Notes under the pieces: generated by a model | Database searches by the model: none | What the model was told of the DNA's origin: nothing | Seen by the model: the letters and a program-made list of their open reading frames with translations, nothing else | Assembly: GCF_014287895.1 (NCBI RefSeq) | Contig: NZ_JACOPP010000003.1 | Coordinates: forward strand, 62,001 to 126,000 | Direction of reading: 5' to 3' | From: Lawsonibacter hominis | GTDB lineage: Bacteria > Bacillota > Clostridia > Oscillospirales > Oscillospiraceae | Length of the DNA: 64,000 nt | Part shown: positions 51,251 through 58,973 of the stretch, one piece after another | How positions within the stretch are numbered: the first letter of the stretch is position 1 | Layout: every line of letters starts with the position of its first letter | Position numbers and translations under genes: made by a program

Positions 51251-52003
51251 ATGAAAAAACGCACCGCCACTCGTTTGGGTACCGTCCTTGTGTGCCTGGC
51301 CTGCGTCTGCCTGGGCGCAGTCCTGGCCCTGGTGTGGCAGGGCAGGCAGTCCGTCCTGCCCGCCGCCCCCCAGATATCAGCCGCGCCGCTGCCTGCCGCC
51401 ACGCCGGAGCCTACCCCCAATGCCACCGCTGCGCCGGAGCCGACGCCGGAGGCCGAGGCGGGCGGCGACCCGGCTCTGGTCGAAGACAACGGATTGCCCA
51501 AGGATCAGCTGTATGTGACCGACGCGCGGAAGGGCTATGCCGACGGCGCGCTGCGCCTCATCATCCCCAAGCTGGGAGTGGATGTGCCGGTGCTGGACGG
51601 GGTGGACGCCCAGACCCTCCTGCGGGGGGTGGGACTGTACGATTACGCCCAGCTGCCCGGCGAGGGCGGGGCCAACACCTCCATCGCCGGCCACCGCAAC
51701 GGCCTGCGGGGCGGCAAGATCACCGACAATATGCCCTTCTACTACATCAATACCCTGACCGAGGGAGACTACCTCTACCTCCAGGACAGTGAGCAGATCT
51801 ACCAGTACCTTTGGGAATGCACCGAGGTCATCGAGCCCAGCAACTGGAGCCCCATCTACAATCAGGGCTACGCCTGCGTCACCCTGACGACCTGTACGCC
51901 CATCGGCGTGGCGGACCACCGGCTGGTGGTCCGGGGGGCGCTGGTGGACACCATTCCGCTGAGCGGGGATTACGATTATCCCGCCAACACCACTGAGGAG
52001 TGA
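51251..52003 (+). CDS. Sortase (class D/E-like)
   Basis: A 250-residue membrane-anchored sortase. N-terminal helix 'LGTVLVCLACVCLGAVLALV', a Pro-Thr linker to about residue 75, then the catalytic domain. 'LIIPKLGVDVPVL' comes first, then His in 'TSIAGHRNGLRG', Cys in 'CVTLTTCTPIG' and Arg in 'DHRLVVRGALV'. The TLTTC motif and length suit class D/E housekeeping or pilus sortases. The LPQTG protein at 14291-15451 is a possible substrate. AATAGGAGC precedes the ATG. Confidence 0.9.
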   Translation: MKKRTATRLGTVLVCLACVCLGAVLALVWQGRQSVLPAAPQISAAPLPAATPEPTPNATAAPEPTPEAEAGGDPALVEDNGLPKDQLYVTDARKGYADGALRLIIPKLGVDVPVLDGVDAQTLLRGVGLYDYAQLPGEGGANTSIAGHRNGLRGGKITDNMPFYYINTLTEGDYLYLQDSEQIYQYLWECTEVIEPSNWSPIYNQGYACVTLTTCTPIGVADHRLVVRGALVDTIPLSGDYDYPANTTEE

Positions 52004-52012
52004 CCGATCGAT

Positions 52013-52945
52013 ATGAAACACAGCAAGCTCAGGCGTGCCGCCGCCGCTCTGCTGGCACTGGCGCTGGTGCTGGGCGCGGGTGGCGTCCTGCTGGCCGCGT
52101 CGGAGGCCAAGGCGGCCAAGCCTGCCTCCCTGCCCGTCAAGGCGGAGACCAAGACCGGCGTTACCGTATACGCCAACGCCAAGGCATCCATCGACGCCTC
52201 CAACCTGGCGGAAGGCTACCTGCTGGTGACGTATACCGGCGGGAGGAATGTGAAGATCAAGGTACAGATCACCAAGGAGGGCGGCGTCACCTACACCTAT
52301 AACCTGAACAACCAGGGCGGTACGGAGACCTTTCCGCTGACCGAAGGAGACGGCAAATATACCGTCAAGGTGTTTGAGAACACCACCGGCACCAAATATG
52401 CCGTTGCCCACAGCGCCGCGGTGGAGCTGAAGCTGCGCAACGATTTTCTGCCCTTCCTTTACCCCAACCAATTTGTCGATTACAACGCCAAGTCCGCCGT
52501 GGTGTCCAAGGCCGCGGAGATCGTCTCCGCCGCCGGGGCGGCGACGGACCTGTCCAGGGTGCAGGCGGTGTTTGATTTCGTTACCAAGAACTTTTCCTAT
52601 GATTATGAGCTGGCCAAGACGGTGCAGAGCGGTTATCTGCCAGTGGTGGACCGTGTGCTGGAGGGAAAGAAGGGGATCTGCTTCGATTATGCCGCGGTGA
52701 TGTGCGCCATGCTCCGCAGCCAGAACATCCCCTGCAAGCTGGTGGTGGGCTATGCCGGGACCACGTATCATGCCTGGATCAACGTATATATCGACGGCGT
52801 GGGCTGGGTGGACAAGGTGATCTATTTTGACGGAGAGAGCTGGACGCTGATGGACCCCACCTTTGTTTCCACCGGCAAGGCAAGCCAAAGCATCATGAAG
52901 TACGTGACCGACGACACCAATTACACGCAGAAATACGCCTATTGA
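52013..52945 (+). CDS. Secreted transglutaminase-like protein
   Basis: A 310-residue secreted protein. Signal peptide 'AAAALLALALVLGAGGVLLA' cut near residue 32, a beta-sandwich (about 40-145, 'YLLVTYTGGRNVKIKVQITK'), then a transglutaminase/protease-like domain. Catalytic Cys is in 'GKKGICFDYAAVMCAMLRSQ', His in 'TTYHAWINVYIDGVGWV' and Asp in 'WTLMDPTFVS'. Such proteins crosslink or cut surface proteins. It directly follows the sortase gene, and its product could crosslink sorted or pilin proteins. Confidence 0.88.
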   Translation: MKHSKLRRAAAALLALALVLGAGGVLLAASEAKAAKPASLPVKAETKTGVTVYANAKASIDASNLAEGYLLVTYTGGRNVKIKVQITKEGGVTYTYNLNNQGGTETFPLTEGDGKYTVKVFENTTGTKYAVAHSAAVELKLRNDFLPFLYPNQFVDYNAKSAVVSKAAEIVSAAGAATDLSRVQAVFDFVTKNFSYDYELAKTVQSGYLPVVDRVLEGKKGICFDYAAVMCAMLRSQNIPCKLVVGYAGTTYHAWINVYIDGVGWVDKVIYFDGESWTLMDPTFVSTGKASQSIMKYVTDDTNYTQKYAY

Positions 52946-53015
52946 CATAATTATGCTGGAAAGCGGGGGTCCTGCGGCACGCCGTGGGGCCCCTTTCCAA
53001 AGGGAGGGTGGCCGG

Positions 53016-54065
53016 ATGGAACGGGATCGGATGCGGCGGGAGACGCTGGACGACGACACGCTGTCTTTGTTTTGCAGTCAGCTTTCCCTGATGCTCCAGG
53101 CGGGTATCGGCGTGGAGGAGGGGGCGGCCCTGTTGGCCGGCGATGCGGACGAGCCGGGGCAGCGGACCCTGCTGGCCGGCCTGCGGGCCGGCCTGGACCG
53201 GGGTGAGCCCCTCTCGCAGGCGCTGGAAGCGACGGGCGGGTTCCCGGATTACCTCCTGCGCATGGTAGAGATCGGCCAGGCGTCGGGGCGCCTGGATCAG
53301 GTGCTCGCCGCGCTGGGGCGCTATTACGCCCGCCAGGCGGATACCCGCCGGGCCCTGCGCAGGGCGGTGGCCTACCCCGCGGTGATGGCGGTGCTCATCG
53401 CCGTGATTTTCCTGGTGCTGGTGGCCCGGGTGCTTCCTGTGTTCCAACAGGTTTTCGTGCAGCTGGGGGTGGAGCTCTCCCCGGTAGCTGCCGCGCTGCT
53501 GCGGTTCGGCAGCGCGGGGCAGGCGGTCACCGCTGCGGCCGCGGTGGTGTTGGCCCTGTGCGCGCTGCTGCTGGTATGGCTGCTGCGCGCCCAAACGGGC
53601 GCGGCGGCGCTGAGCGGCCTGTTTGCCCGCACCAGGGCGGCCCGGGCGCTGGGCCGCAGCTGGTTTGCCTCCGCCATGGCGATGATGCTCTCCAGCGGCG
53701 TGCCGCTGGACGAGGCCATGGAGCGCACCGCCGGTCTGTTGGCAGGCTCCCCTCTGGCCGCGCCCCTGGCCGACTGCCGGGCGCGGATGGAGCAGGGGGA
53801 GCCCTTCCGCAAGGCGGTGGAGCAGGCGGGCGTCCTCTCCGGACTTTCGGCGGGACTGCTGTCCGCCGGCGAGCGGGCCGGGCGCACCGACCAGGCCATG
53901 GAGGAGCTTTCCCAACGCTGCCGGCAGGAGGCCGACCAGGCGCTGGAACAGCTGCTCGGCCGGTTCGAATACGCTCTGGTGGCGGCCCTGTGCGCAGCGG
54001 TGGCCCTGGTGCTTTTGTCGGTGATGCTCCCCCTGCTGGGGGTGCTCTCCGCGGTGGGGGGGTAG
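53016..54065 (+). CDS. pilC: Type IV pilus/T2SS inner-membrane platform protein
   Basis: A 349-residue PilC/GspF protein with two T2SSF repeats. 'LSLFCSQLSLMLQAGIGVEE' and 'ETGGFPDYLLRMVEIGQASG'-type sequence (here 'EATGGFPDYLLRMVEIGQAS') are in the first; 'SWFASAMAMMLSSGVPLDEA' and 'SAGERAGRTDQAMEELSQRC' are in the second. Membrane helices lie near 115-135, 165-190 and 320-345. It is the platform on which pilins are moved by the PilT/PilB ATPase. I use ATG 53016 after AGGGAGGGTGG. Confidence 0.9.
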   Translation: MERDRMRRETLDDDTLSLFCSQLSLMLQAGIGVEEGAALLAGDADEPGQRTLLAGLRAGLDRGEPLSQALEATGGFPDYLLRMVEIGQASGRLDQVLAALGRYYARQADTRRALRRAVAYPAVMAVLIAVIFLVLVARVLPVFQQVFVQLGVELSPVAAALLRFGSAGQAVTAAAAVVLALCALLLVWLLRAQTGAAALSGLFARTRAARALGRSWFASAMAMMLSSGVPLDEAMERTAGLLAGSPLAAPLADCRARMEQGEPFRKAVEQAGVLSGLSAGLLSAGERAGRTDQAMEELSQRCRQEADQALEQLLGRFEYALVAALCAAVALVLLSVMLPLLGVLSAVGG

Positions 54066-54068
54066 CCT

Positions 54069-54380
54069 ATGGCGCGCAGAGGGCCTGTCCTGCGCCGGGG
54101 ATTGCCGCTGGCCCTTCTGCTGGCGCTGGTCCCCCTGGCCCTTCTGCTGGCGGCCCGCAGCCTGGGCGGGCGGGCCGGCCGGGAAGGACTGGAACTGGCG
54201 GAACAGTCCATCCGCCGCGCGGCGGTGCAGTGTTATGCCCTGGAGGGCTTTTACCCCGCGGGGGTGGATTATCTGGAGGAATATTACGGCGTATCCGTGG
54301 ACGAAGGCCGCTATTTTGTGGATTACCGGTATATTGCCTCCAATCTGATGCCTGATATCACTGTGCTGCCCACAGGGTAA
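54069..54380 (+). CDS. Pilin-like protein
   Basis: A 103-residue protein with one N-terminal membrane helix ('LPLALLLALVPLALLLAARS') and a small outer domain ('QSIRRAAVQCYALEGFYPAG', 'VDYLEEYYGVSVDEG'). The pattern 'AVQCYALEGFYPAGVDYLEE' is like short type IV pilin-like proteins of Firmicutes. A canonical GF-x4-E prepilin cleavage site is not visible. It starts four bases after pilC. Confidence 0.78.
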   Translation: MARRGPVLRRGLPLALLLALVPLALLLAARSLGGRAGREGLELAEQSIRRAAVQCYALEGFYPAGVDYLEEYYGVSVDEGRYFVDYRYIASNLMPDITVLPTG

Positions 54381-54415
54381 GCCGGATCGGTTTGGGACGG
54401 AGGGGGCATAATCGG

Positions 54416-54880
54416 ATGAAAGCGTTTGGCCGCAGCGCCCGGTCCAGCCTGGTGCTGGTGCTGTGCGCCCTGTTTTTCCTGCTGGCCATGGGGCTGACCC
54501 TGCTGTCCGGCGGGGTATACCGCGCCGTTGCGGCCCAGGCGGATGAGACCTATGCCCAGCGTACCGCGCTGTCCTATCTGGTCAATCAGGTCCGCCGGAG
54601 CGACGCGCCCGGGGGAGTGTCCGTAGGGCGCTTTGGCGATTCCGACGCCCTCTTCCTGCGGGAGGAGGGGTATGTCACCATCCTCTACTGCTATGAAGGG
54701 CAGCTCCGGGAGCTGTATATGGAAGACGGGCTGGAACTCTCCCCTGCGGACGGAGTGGACGTGCTGCCGCTGGAGCGGCTGGAGCTGGCGTGCGGCGGGG
54801 GACGGCTCACCATCGCGGCGGCGGGGCGTACCGTCACGCTGTGTCCCCGCTGCGGGGTGGAACAGGAGGGGACGGTATGA
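54416..54880 (+). CDS. DUF4860 pilus-cluster protein
   Basis: A 154-residue protein with one N-terminal membrane helix ('SLVLVLCALFFLLAMGLTLL') and an outer beta-rich domain ('RTALSYLVNQVRRSDAPGGV', 'LFLREEGYVTILYCYEGQLR'). This is the DUF4860 pattern, a pseudopilin-like family found in Firmicutes pilus operons. ATG 54416 after GGAGGGGGC; the next gene overlaps its stop. Confidence 0.8.
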   Translation: MKAFGRSARSSLVLVLCALFFLLAMGLTLLSGGVYRAVAAQADETYAQRTALSYLVNQVRRSDAPGGVSVGRFGDSDALFLREEGYVTILYCYEGQLRELYMEDGLELSPADGVDVLPLERLELACGGGRLTIAAAGRTVTLCPRCGVEQEGTV

Positions 54881-55194
54881 GGCGGACCCACCTGTTTCTC
54901 ACCGAGCTGGTGCTGGACCTGTTCCTTTTCGCCGTGTGCGCGGCGGTGTGCGCGGGACTGCTGCTCCACGCCAGAGGCATGAGCCGGGAGAGCCGGCGCC
55001 TGACCGAGGCGGTCTACGCGGCCCAGACCATCGCAGAGCAGTGGCGCGCCACCGGCGTACGGCCCGCGTGGCCTGCGCAGGACGGGAGCGGTCTCACCGG
55101 TGTCCTTACCGTGTCGGGGGACGCGCTGGATATCGCCGTCTATGCCGACGGCGCGCTGGTCTACACGCTGGAGGGGGTGCGCTGCCTTGGATAA
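54877..55194 (+). CDS. Pilin-like protein
   Basis: A 105-residue protein with an N-terminal helix ('LVLDLFLFAVCAAVCAGLLL') followed by 'RESRRLTEAVYAAQTIAEQW' and a short beta domain. This matches minor pseudopilin architecture. The ATG overlaps the DUF4860 stop (ATGA), so it is coupled. Confidence 0.75.
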   Translation: MRRTHLFLTELVLDLFLFAVCAAVCAGLLLHARGMSRESRRLTEAVYAAQTIAEQWRATGVRPAWPAQDGSGLTGVLTVSGDALDIAVYADGALVYTLEGVRCLG

Positions 55195-55687
55195 GCAGAC
55201 CTCGCCCATCGGCGTGGGCGTCATCTCCATCTTAACGGTACTGCTGGTACTGTGTCTGGCGGTGTTCGCCGCCCTGACCCTGTCCAGCGCCCGGGCGGAT
55301 CTGGCCCTGTCCCGCCGCAACGCCGACACGGTCCAGGCCTATTACGCCGCCGACGCTCAGGCAGTCCGTTGCTATGAGGCGTTCGCCGCCGGGCAGGAGG
55401 ATATGCTGGAGGCCACGATCCCCGTGACGAAATATCAGTCCCTGTACCTGCGCCTGGCGCGCCGCGCAGACGGGGAGGTGGAGATCCTGGACTGGCGCAC
55501 CGTGGCCGCGGAGGCGGAGCTGGACGAGACCCTGCCGGTCTGGGACGGGATACCGGAGGACGGACGGGCTCATCCGAGAACCTTTGGAAGGAAGAGGTGC
55601 CATGGAACTGCTGCAGCTGCTGCGGCAGGCGGTGGAGCGGGGCGCGTCCGACGTGCTGCTCATCGCCGGCCTGCCGGTGGCCTATAA
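55187..55687 (+). CDS. Pilin-like membrane protein with overlapping C-terminus
   Basis: TTG 55187 follows GAGGGGG and overlaps the previous stop. The product starts with a membrane helix ('IGVGVISILTVLLVLCLAVF') and a helical stalk ('ADLALSRRNADTVQAYYAAD'), then a small domain to 'LPVWDGIPEDG' (near residue 125). The frame then stays open for about 40 codons of low-complexity sequence, overlapping pilT by 86 bp. The ancestral protein probably ended near residue 125; a lost stop or small indel may have extended it. Confidence 0.72.
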   Translation: MDKQTSPIGVGVISILTVLLVLCLAVFAALTLSSARADLALSRRNADTVQAYYAADAQAVRCYEAFAAGQEDMLEATIPVTKYQSLYLRLARRADGEVEILDWRTVAAEAELDETLPVWDGIPEDGRAHPRTFGRKRCHGTAAAAAAGGGAGRVRRAAHRRPAGGL

Positions 55688-56666
55688 GATCAACGGGGTC
55701 ATCCTCCGGGAGGGGGAGCGCCTGGGCCCGGCGGACACCGCCGGACTGCTGGAGGGGCTCTACCGCCTGGCGGGGGAGCGGGATATGGCCCTTCTGCTCC
55801 AGACCGGGGACGACGACTTCTCCTTTGCGCTGCCCGGCTTGTCCCGTTTTCGGGTCAACGCCCTCAAGCAGCGGGGCAGCTTGGGGGCGGTGGTGCGGGT
55901 GGTCTCCTTTACCCTGCCCGACCGCACGGCTCTGGGCATCCCGGACAACGTGATGGCCTTCGCCTCCTGCCCCAGGGGGCTGGTGCTTTTTACCGGTCCG
56001 GCGGGCAGCGGCAAGACCACGACGCTGGCCTGTATCGTGGACCAGGTGAACTCCACCCGCAACGCCCATGTGATCACCATCGAGGACCCCATTGAATACC
56101 TCCACCAGCACAAAAAGAGCGTGGTCACCCAGCGGGAGCTGTCCACCGATACCCGCAGTTATGACGCCGCGCTGCGGGCGGCGCTGCGGGAGGCGCCCGA
56201 TATCATCCTGCTGGGGGAGATGCGGGACGCGGAGACCATCCGGGCCGCCGTTACCGCCGCCGAGACGGGGCACCTGGTCATCTCCACCCTGCATACCATC
56301 GGCGCGGCCAACACCATCGACCGCATCGTGGATTCTTTCCCGCCGGAACAGCAGGGGCAGATCCGTACCCAGATCGCGCTGGTGCTGGAGGGGGTCGTGT
56401 CCCAGACGCTGATCCCGGCTGTGGACGGGACGCTGGTGCCGGCGTTCGAAGTGATGACGGCAAACAACGCCGTGCGCAATCTGATCCGGGAATCCAAGGC
56501 CCACCAGCTGGACAACGTCATCGCCCAGAGCGCGGCCCAGGGAATGATCACCCTGGATCAGAGCATCCTGAAGCTGGCCCAGGCCGGACGGATCGCCCCG
56601 GCCGAGGCCCTGCGCTATTGTATGAACCCTGAGTGGCTGCAAAAGCGGCTCAGTGCCCAAGTCTAA
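55602..56666 (+). CDS. pilT: Type IV pilus retraction ATPase PilT
   Basis: A 354-residue PilT/VirB11-type ATPase. Walker A 'FTGPAGSGKTTTLACIVDQV', Asp box 'ITIEDPIEYLHQHKKSVVTQ', Walker B 'APDIILLGEMRDAETIRAAV', His box 'ETGHLVISTLHTIGAANTID', and 'NAVRNLIRESKAHQLDNVIA', the AIRNLIRE-like motif typical of PilT rather than PilB. It would power pilus retraction. No PilB-type extension ATPase, PilM/N/O or prepilin peptidase lies in this window. ATG 55602 follows AGAGGTG. Confidence 0.93.
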   Translation: MELLQLLRQAVERGASDVLLIAGLPVAYKINGVILREGERLGPADTAGLLEGLYRLAGERDMALLLQTGDDDFSFALPGLSRFRVNALKQRGSLGAVVRVVSFTLPDRTALGIPDNVMAFASCPRGLVLFTGPAGSGKTTTLACIVDQVNSTRNAHVITIEDPIEYLHQHKKSVVTQRELSTDTRSYDAALRAALREAPDIILLGEMRDAETIRAAVTAAETGHLVISTLHTIGAANTIDRIVDSFPPEQQGQIRTQIALVLEGVVSQTLIPAVDGTLVPAFEVMTANNAVRNLIRESKAHQLDNVIAQSAAQGMITLDQSILKLAQAGRIAPAEALRYCMNPEWLQKRLSAQV

Positions 56667-56681
56667 AAGGAGGCGTGCCTT

Positions 56682-57125
56682 ATGTCCATCCGACTTAACC
56701 ATAACTCCGCCGCCCTGCGGGTATGCGTGGACCGTGCCGAGCAGGGCCGCATCAGCGGCCGGGTCTTTGGTCAGCGGCTGGTCCGCCCCATCGTGTTCAC
56801 CGATATCGGAGATTTGCTGCTCCAGGTGGAGGCGGTGCTGGACGCCCAGAATTTTCCCCAGGCCTTTCAGCGGGTGCGCACTTTTGTGCCCGGTAAAATG
56901 GAGCAGCAGCCCCCTGCCGCCCTGGGGGTGGAGGACGGGATCCCGGCCGGGGAGGTAGCCGCCGCCGCCGGGCAGGTGACGACCTTCCTCCTGTCGGTCG
57001 TCACACGCCGCAATACCACCTGGCAGGGCTATCTGGAATGGCTGGACAGCGGGGAGCGGCAGGAATTCGAAAGCGTTTTGGAGCTGCTCAAGCTTACCGA
57101 CCAGCACGTGTTCCGGCAGAATTAG
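56682..57125 (+). CDS. Hypothetical protein after pilT
   Basis: A 147-residue protein without membrane segments: 'RVCVDRAEQGRISGRVFGQR' and 'PIVFTDIGDLLLQVEAVLDA' near the start, and 'TTWQGYLEWLDSGERQEFES' near the end. AAAAGGAGG lies before the ATG, 15 bp after the pilT stop, so it closes the pilus operon. Not recognised, but its 'TWQGYLEWLDSGERQEFESV' ending is seen in small Firmicutes proteins and could be a regulator of assembly. Confidence 0.7.
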   Translation: MSIRLNHNSAALRVCVDRAEQGRISGRVFGQRLVRPIVFTDIGDLLLQVEAVLDAQNFPQAFQRVRTFVPGKMEQQPPAALGVEDGIPAGEVAAAAGQVTTFLLSVVTRRNTTWQGYLEWLDSGERQEFESVLELLKLTDQHVFRQN

Positions 57126-57475
57126 AAAACAGGACCCCTGCGCCCCCGCGCCCGCCCTTCGGGGACGGGAGGACACGTTCGGCTCCTGCCAGTCATAGGA
57201 AAAAACGTAATATTCTTTTGACGGGCATTATACAGGGGAATATGCAGCGCCTTATTTTGGTAAAATTTTTGTAAATCCACCGTTCATGAGGTTTTCCACA
57301 TTTTCCACAGGGTTTTCCACAACGGTGCAGACCCTGAAAATTCCGGCGGTTATGCAAAGATAAGTTGACATAAAAGAAGTCAAGAAAAAAATCAACGGCG
57401 GAATCCACAAAGTTTTACGTCTACCAGTCCCTGGAAGATGAAGAAGCACGACGGGAAGAGAAAGGGGTGTTTCCC
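57126..57475. other. AT-rich intergenic region before mnmE
   Basis: About 350 bp without a gene, more AT-rich than its neighbours. It holds three TTTTCCACA boxes and a TTGACA at 57365-57370 without a clear -10 partner. It should contain the mnmE promoter. Confidence 0.6.
57292..57321 (+). repeat. Three DnaA-box-like TTTTCCACA sites
   Basis: TTTTCCACA occurs at 57292-57300, 57301-57309 and 57313-57321, one mismatch from the DnaA box TTATCCACA and in the same orientation. Further partial sites (AATCCAC at 57273 and 57401) flank them. Confidence 0.6.
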
Positions 57476-58846
57476 ATGTCCGATACCATTGCCGCCATCG
57501 CCACCGCCCCGGCGCCCGGGGCCATCGGGATCCTGCGGCTGTCCGGCGACGGCGCCATTGCCGCCGCCTCGGCGGTCTTTCGCCCGGCCAGCGGGCTTCC
57601 CCTGGCGGAGCAGCAGGACCGCAGGCTGATCTACGGAGCCCTGCTGGGGCCGGACGGGTCGGTCATCGATCAGGCCCTGGCCACGATTTCCCGCGCGCCC
57701 CACAGCTATACCGGGGAGGATACCGCGGAAGTACAGTGTCACGGCTCCCCCATGGTGCTCTCCCTGGGGTTGGAGTCCCTGTTCCGCCAGGGGGCCCGGC
57801 AGGCGCTGCCGGGGGAGTTTACCAAACGGGCCTTTCTCCATGGCCGGCTGGACCTGACCCAGGCGGAAGCGGTGGCGGACCTGGTGGATGCGGAGACGCC
57901 CGCCGCCGTGCGGCAGGCTGCCGGACAGCTCTCCGGCGTGCTGGGGAGGCGGGTGCGGGCCGTCTACGACGGCCTGGTGGACGTACTGGCCCACTTTCAC
58001 GCGGTACTGGACTATCCGGACGAGGAGATCGACCCCTTCCGTTCTGAGACCATTGGCGGCGCGCTGGACCGGGCCCGGGAGGCGCTGGAGGGCCTGCTGG
58101 CCACCTATGACCGGGGGCGGTATATCTGCGGCGGCGTGCCCTGCGTGCTGGCGGGGCGGCCCAATGCGGGGAAATCCTCTCTGCTCAACGCGCTGGTGGG
58201 CTACGAGCGGGCCATCGTCACAGACGTGCCCGGCACCACCCGGGATACGGTGGAGGAGCGCTGCCGTCTGGGCGGCGTGGTGCTCCGGCTCATCGATACG
58301 GCGGGACTGCGGGAGACGGAGGATACGGTGGAGCGGCTGGGCGTGGAGCGCAGCCGCTGCGCCCTGGCCGCTGCGGAGCTGGCGCTGCTGGTGCTGGACG
58401 GCTCCGCCCCCCTGACCGTGGAGGATGAGCAGGCCATGGAGCAGGCGGCCGCGGCGCCCCGGGTGATCTGCCTGGTCAACAAGTCCGACCTGCCGCTGGC
58501 GGTGGATCTGGAGAGGCTGAAGCGGCGGTTCGGCCGCCTCTGCGTGGTCAGCGCCGCCACCGGGGAAGGGCTGGACCGCCTGGCCGGGCAGGTCGCGGAG
58601 CTGTTCCCCACCGGCGGGGATCAGGGTGCGGGAGAGCTGCTGACCAACGCCCGGCAGGCCGCCGCCGCCCGGCGGGCACTGGAGAGCGTGGAACGGGCGC
58701 AGACCGCCTTGGCGGCGGGCGTGACGGCCGACGCCGTGCTCACCGATGTGGAGCAGGGCCTTTCCGCGCTGGGAGAGCTTACCGGCGCCAGCATCCGGGA
58801 GGATGTGACCGCGCGGATCTTCGAACGGTTTTGTGTGGGCAAATAG
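57476..58846 (+). CDS. mnmE: tRNA modification GTPase MnmE
   Basis: A 456-residue MnmE. The N-terminal folate-binding domain begins 'TIAAIATAPAPGAIGILRLS' and has 'YTGEDTAEVQCHGSPMVLSL' and 'PGEFTKRAFLHGRLDLTQAE'. The inserted G domain has 'VLAGRPNAGKSSLLNALVG', 'GTTRDTVEE', 'DTAGLRETED' and 'NKSD'. The last residues FCVGK carry the essential C-terminal Cys. With MnmG it makes cmnm5U34 in tRNAs. ATG 57476 follows AAAGGGG. In many Firmicutes it sits with jag and mnmG near oriC; those genes are not in this window. Confidence 0.96.
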   Translation: MSDTIAAIATAPAPGAIGILRLSGDGAIAAASAVFRPASGLPLAEQQDRRLIYGALLGPDGSVIDQALATISRAPHSYTGEDTAEVQCHGSPMVLSLGLESLFRQGARQALPGEFTKRAFLHGRLDLTQAEAVADLVDAETPAAVRQAAGQLSGVLGRRVRAVYDGLVDVLAHFHAVLDYPDEEIDPFRSETIGGALDRAREALEGLLATYDRGRYICGGVPCVLAGRPNAGKSSLLNALVGYERAIVTDVPGTTRDTVEERCRLGGVVLRLIDTAGLRETEDTVERLGVERSRCALAAAELALLVLDGSAPLTVEDEQAMEQAAAAPRVICLVNKSDLPLAVDLERLKRRFGRLCVVSAATGEGLDRLAGQVAELFPTGGDQGAGELLTNARQAAAARRALESVERAQTALAAGVTADAVLTDVEQGLSALGELTGASIREDVTARIFERFCVGK

Positions 58847-58895
58847 GGAACATGTCTGGAAATAATTTTCACGTTCACAAAATATTCAAAATATA

Positions 58896-58923
58896 TTGAC
58901 AAAATTTTAACAATGGATATAAT
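58896..58923 (+). promoter_or_regulatory. Promoter of the fatty acid transporter gene
   Basis: TTGACA (58896-58901), 16 bp, TATAAT (58918-58923), about 50 bp before the ATG at 58974. Confidence 0.85.
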
Positions 58924-58973
58924 AGGACCGTAGCTTTTTTCATCCAAACATGTGAAAGGCAAGGGGGAGTATT

